Assembly: GCA_947468255.1 (NCBI GenBank)
Contig: CANIMM010000169.1
Coordinates: forward strand, 1 to 6,912
From: Chitinophagaceae bacterium
GTDB lineage: Bacteria > Bacteroidota > Bacteroidia > Chitinophagales > Chitinophagaceae
DNA: 6,912 nt
Direction of reading: 5' to 3'
This document shows positions 5,259-6,912 of this stretch, one piece after another; positions within the stretch are counted from its first letter, which is position 1, and each line of letters starts with the position of its first letter. The notes beneath the pieces are model-generated. The model saw nothing but the letters and a program-made list of their open reading frames with translations. It ran no database searches and was not told the DNA's origin. The translations under genes and the position numbers were made by a program.

Positions 5259-6404
5259 ATGAATTTTATCAATTCATCAGATACTAGTATTACTTACAAC
5301 ACAGAAATCAGCCGAAAGCAGACTTCCATCTACTGGTTAGTGCTAGCATTTTTGGTGGCTTCCATCGCATCTCTCCCCTTTATCAAACTTGATATTTCAG
5401 TAAAATCTCCCGGCATAATCCGTCCAGTGGATGAAAAAACGGAGCTTAGGTCATCTGTTAGTACGGTAATTGACAGTGTCTATTTTAAGGAAGGAGATAC
5501 AGTCCATAAGGGGGATATAATCATACAACTTCGAAAGCAAAATATTGGCATAAAGAAAAGCATGAATGATTTTGCCATCTTACAAAACAACCAGTTTATT
5601 GCCGATTTAAAAATATTGACCAAATCAAATCATTTTTCATCGGCGACTATCTCCAGTTTAAATAGCCCAGTTTACAAACAACAATCTAGCCGCTTTGCAT
5701 TTCAGCTGTCTGAATTAAATGCACAGCAAAAAAAAGTTAATAGGGAGTTGTATGTAGATTCAATATTGATGGCTGATAAAATCATCTCATTAAAAGAGAT
5801 GTTTGACAAGCAAATTGAACATGAAAAATTAGCTGCTAATATACGCGCTACCCGCGAACAGCAAATAGCTATCTGGCAACAAGATCTTTCAAAGTATCAA
5901 TTGGAAAAAAGTCAGTATGAAAATGCCAATTCTCAGTTGAATGAGGATAGTAATTTTTATTCTATTAAGGCTCCAATAACAGGGGTTTTGCAAAATTTTA
6001 ATAAATTTTACCCCGGCAGTTTGGTGCAGGCTGGGGAAGTGCTAGCAGTTGTCTCACCCCAGGCCACCCTAGTAGCAGAATGCTTTGTAAATACTAGAGA
6101 CGTTGGCTTCTTAAGGTCAAAGCAAACTTCTCTGTTTCAGATAGCCGCTTTTGATTATAATTATTTTGGCATCCTTACGGGAAAAATACTTTCCATTGAC
6201 AATGATTATACCGTGATTGAAAACCAGCCTTCCTTTAAAGTACGTTGCATGTTGGATAGTCAGCAATTGCATTTGAAAAATGGATTCAAAGGAAATCTTA
6301 AAAAAGGGATGACCTTACAGGCGAGATTTGTGGTGGCTAGAAGAAGTCTTTGGGAGTTACTTTTCGATAAGGTGGATGATTGGGTAAACCCAATTAGGGC
6401 CTAG
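5259..6404 (+). CDS. HlyD-family secretion adaptor of a bacteriocin-type ABC exporter
   Basis: This 381-residue inner-membrane-anchored adaptor would work with the C39 ABC transporter starting at 6656 to carry processed peptides across the periplasm. A short cytoplasmic N-terminus (about 1-23) is followed by one membrane helix (about 24-42, IYWLVLAFLVASIASLPF). Then come SPGIIRP (50-56) and the first lipoyl half (about 60-92, EGDTVHKGDIIIQLR). A Gln/Lys/Glu-rich coiled coil covers about 95-230. The second lipoyl half lies near 235-265 (IKAPITGVLQ and PGSLVQAGEVLAVV), and a beta-barrel C-terminus follows. Length and order are normal for HlyD proteins of peptide exporters. The start is supported by alignment with the dead copy at 3957. 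About 104 bases without a gene precede it and 251 separate it from the transporter gene. Confidence 0.92.
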   Translation: MNFINSSDTSITYNTEISRKQTSIYWLVLAFLVASIASLPFIKLDISVKSPGIIRPVDEKTELRSSVSTVIDSVYFKEGDTVHKGDIIIQLRKQNIGIKKSMNDFAILQNNQFIADLKILTKSNHFSSATISSLNSPVYKQQSSRFAFQLSELNAQQKKVNRELYVDSILMADKIISLKEMFDKQIEHEKLAANIRATREQQIAIWQQDLSKYQLEKSQYENANSQLNEDSNFYSIKAPITGVLQNFNKFYPGSLVQAGEVLAVVSPQATLVAECFVNTRDVGFLRSKQTSLFQIAAFDYNYFGILTGKILSIDNDYTVIENQPSFKVRCMLDSQQLHLKNGFKGNLKKGMTLQARFVVARRSLWELLFDKVDDWVNPIRA

Positions 6405-6655
6405 ATTTCTAATTGAAATGTATGGCAAATTCAAGAATGCTAGCTGAAATATAATATCATTTGATGCGATAAGTTATTCAGCTGGTTTAGCTGGATATAT
6501 AGGGGCTTAAATAATCTAGTCTTTCAAATAATTAAACATACGAGTTAGCTTAAAAAATATCATTGGCTAACGGCTAATTATTTGTTTTATTCCACAAACG
6601 CCTAGATAAATATTAATGTGATCCAACAGGCTATCGATACTAAAATATATGCAGT
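6405..6655 (+). other. Gap between hlyD and the transporter gene, with a possible peptide-gene remnant
   Basis: No convincing gene is visible. An ATG at 6418 reads 9 codons to an in-frame TGA (6445-6447), then stays open to TAA at 6508-6510 with a bacteriocin-like tail SYSAGLAGYIGA, so it may be the relic of another small peptide. A short inverted repeat GTTAGC/GCTAAC lies at 6544-6549 and 6566-6571, with GGCTAA repeated directly at 6565 and 6572. No clear promoter box was found. The gap is long for tightly coupled genes. Confidence 0.3.
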
Positions 6656-6912
6656 ATGAGTTTACGAAAAAATATCAAAATCAAACAACGTGATATTACC
6701 GATTGCGGTGCGGCTTGCCTGGCTTCTGTTGCAGCTTTTTATAAGTTAAAACTTCCGGTAAGCAGAATAAGGCAATATGCGGGTACCGACAAAAGAGGCA
6801 CCAATGTACTAGGATTAATTGAGGCTGCTGAATTGCTAGGATTTCAGGCAAAGGGGGTGAAAGGCACATTTGAGAGTCTTTCAAAAATCCCCATGCCTTC
6901 CATTGCGCATGT
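6656..6912 (+). CDS. C39-peptidase-containing ABC transporter (bacteriocin processing and export), C-terminus off window
   Basis: The first 85 codons encode the N-terminal part of a C39 cysteine peptidase domain. The diagnostic motif is Q11-x4-D16-C17-G-A-A-C21 (KQRDITDCGAACLASVAAFY): Gln11 for the oxyanion hole and Cys17 as nucleophile. Family-typical stretches follow: a helix and RIRQYAGTDKRGTNVLGLIEA, then LGFQAKGVKG and PMPSIAH. The catalytic His/Asp, the transmembrane domain and the ATPase (about 700 residues in full-length relatives) lie past the right edge. These transporters cut leaders after a double glycine while exporting the core, matching the precursors at 3171 and 3385. The ATG at 6656 is the best start: another at 6649 is in a different frame. 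Presence of the ABC half is inferred from the family, not seen. Confidence 0.92.
   Translation, partial: MSLRKNIKIKQRDITDCGAACLASVAAFYKLKLPVSRIRQYAGTDKRGTNVLGLIEAAELLGFQAKGVKGTFESLSKIPMPSIAH

Noticed and set aside
6696..6884. Minus-strand frame of 62 codons
   Set aside because: Antisense to the C39 peptidase domain, which has a clear catalytic motif.

Overview
The window looks like part of a Bacteroidota chromosome. This rests on three things: a Bacteroidota-style promoter ahead of the tolC-like gene (TAnnTTTG -7 box, with a TTT-type -33 box 19 bases upstream), A-rich translation starts without clear Shine-Dalgarno sequences, and a leftward half (about 1-2400) of balanced composition next to a strikingly AT-rich accessory half (about 2940-5260). 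The genus cannot be read from the sequence.

Layout. On the minus strand, 942-2369 encodes a complete TolC-type outer-membrane efflux protein and 1-894 the start of an AcrA/MacA-type periplasmic adaptor. They form one leftward operon whose inner-membrane pump must lie off the left edge. A small XRE-type regulator (2557-2946, minus) sits between this operon and the accessory locus. From 3171 rightward runs an export and peptide locus: two intact double-glycine leader peptides (62 and 63 aa), a 17-bp hairpin that overlaps an alternative 13-bp hairpin, a 42-aa leaderless membrane peptide, a broken 5' fragment of an hlyD gene, a 60-aa membrane protein, a frameshifted third double-glycine peptide, a 46-aa peptide with an almost canonical leader that overlaps a 36-aa membrane peptide by ATGA, an intact HlyD-type adaptor (381 aa), and the first 85 codons of a C39-peptidase ABC transporter that runs off the right edge.

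How it fits together. The C39 transporter would cut the leaders after the double glycine and export the cores, HlyD would bridge the periplasm, and a TolC-type channel (perhaps the neighbouring one) would complete the path. Every core carries a GxxxG or AxxxG helix-packing motif, as in class IIb two-peptide bacteriocins. The best reading is an unmodified bacteriocin-like (microcin-like) locus. Activity, immunity and peptide pairing are inferred, not shown.

Most notable are a tandem duplication of the peptide-to-hlyD block with reciprocal decay (the first unit keeps the peptides and lost hlyD; the second keeps hlyD and has a broken peptide), and two leaderless membrane peptides whose hydrophobic cores repeat the GxxxG segment of a locus peptide. 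The latter are candidates for immunity by mimicry.
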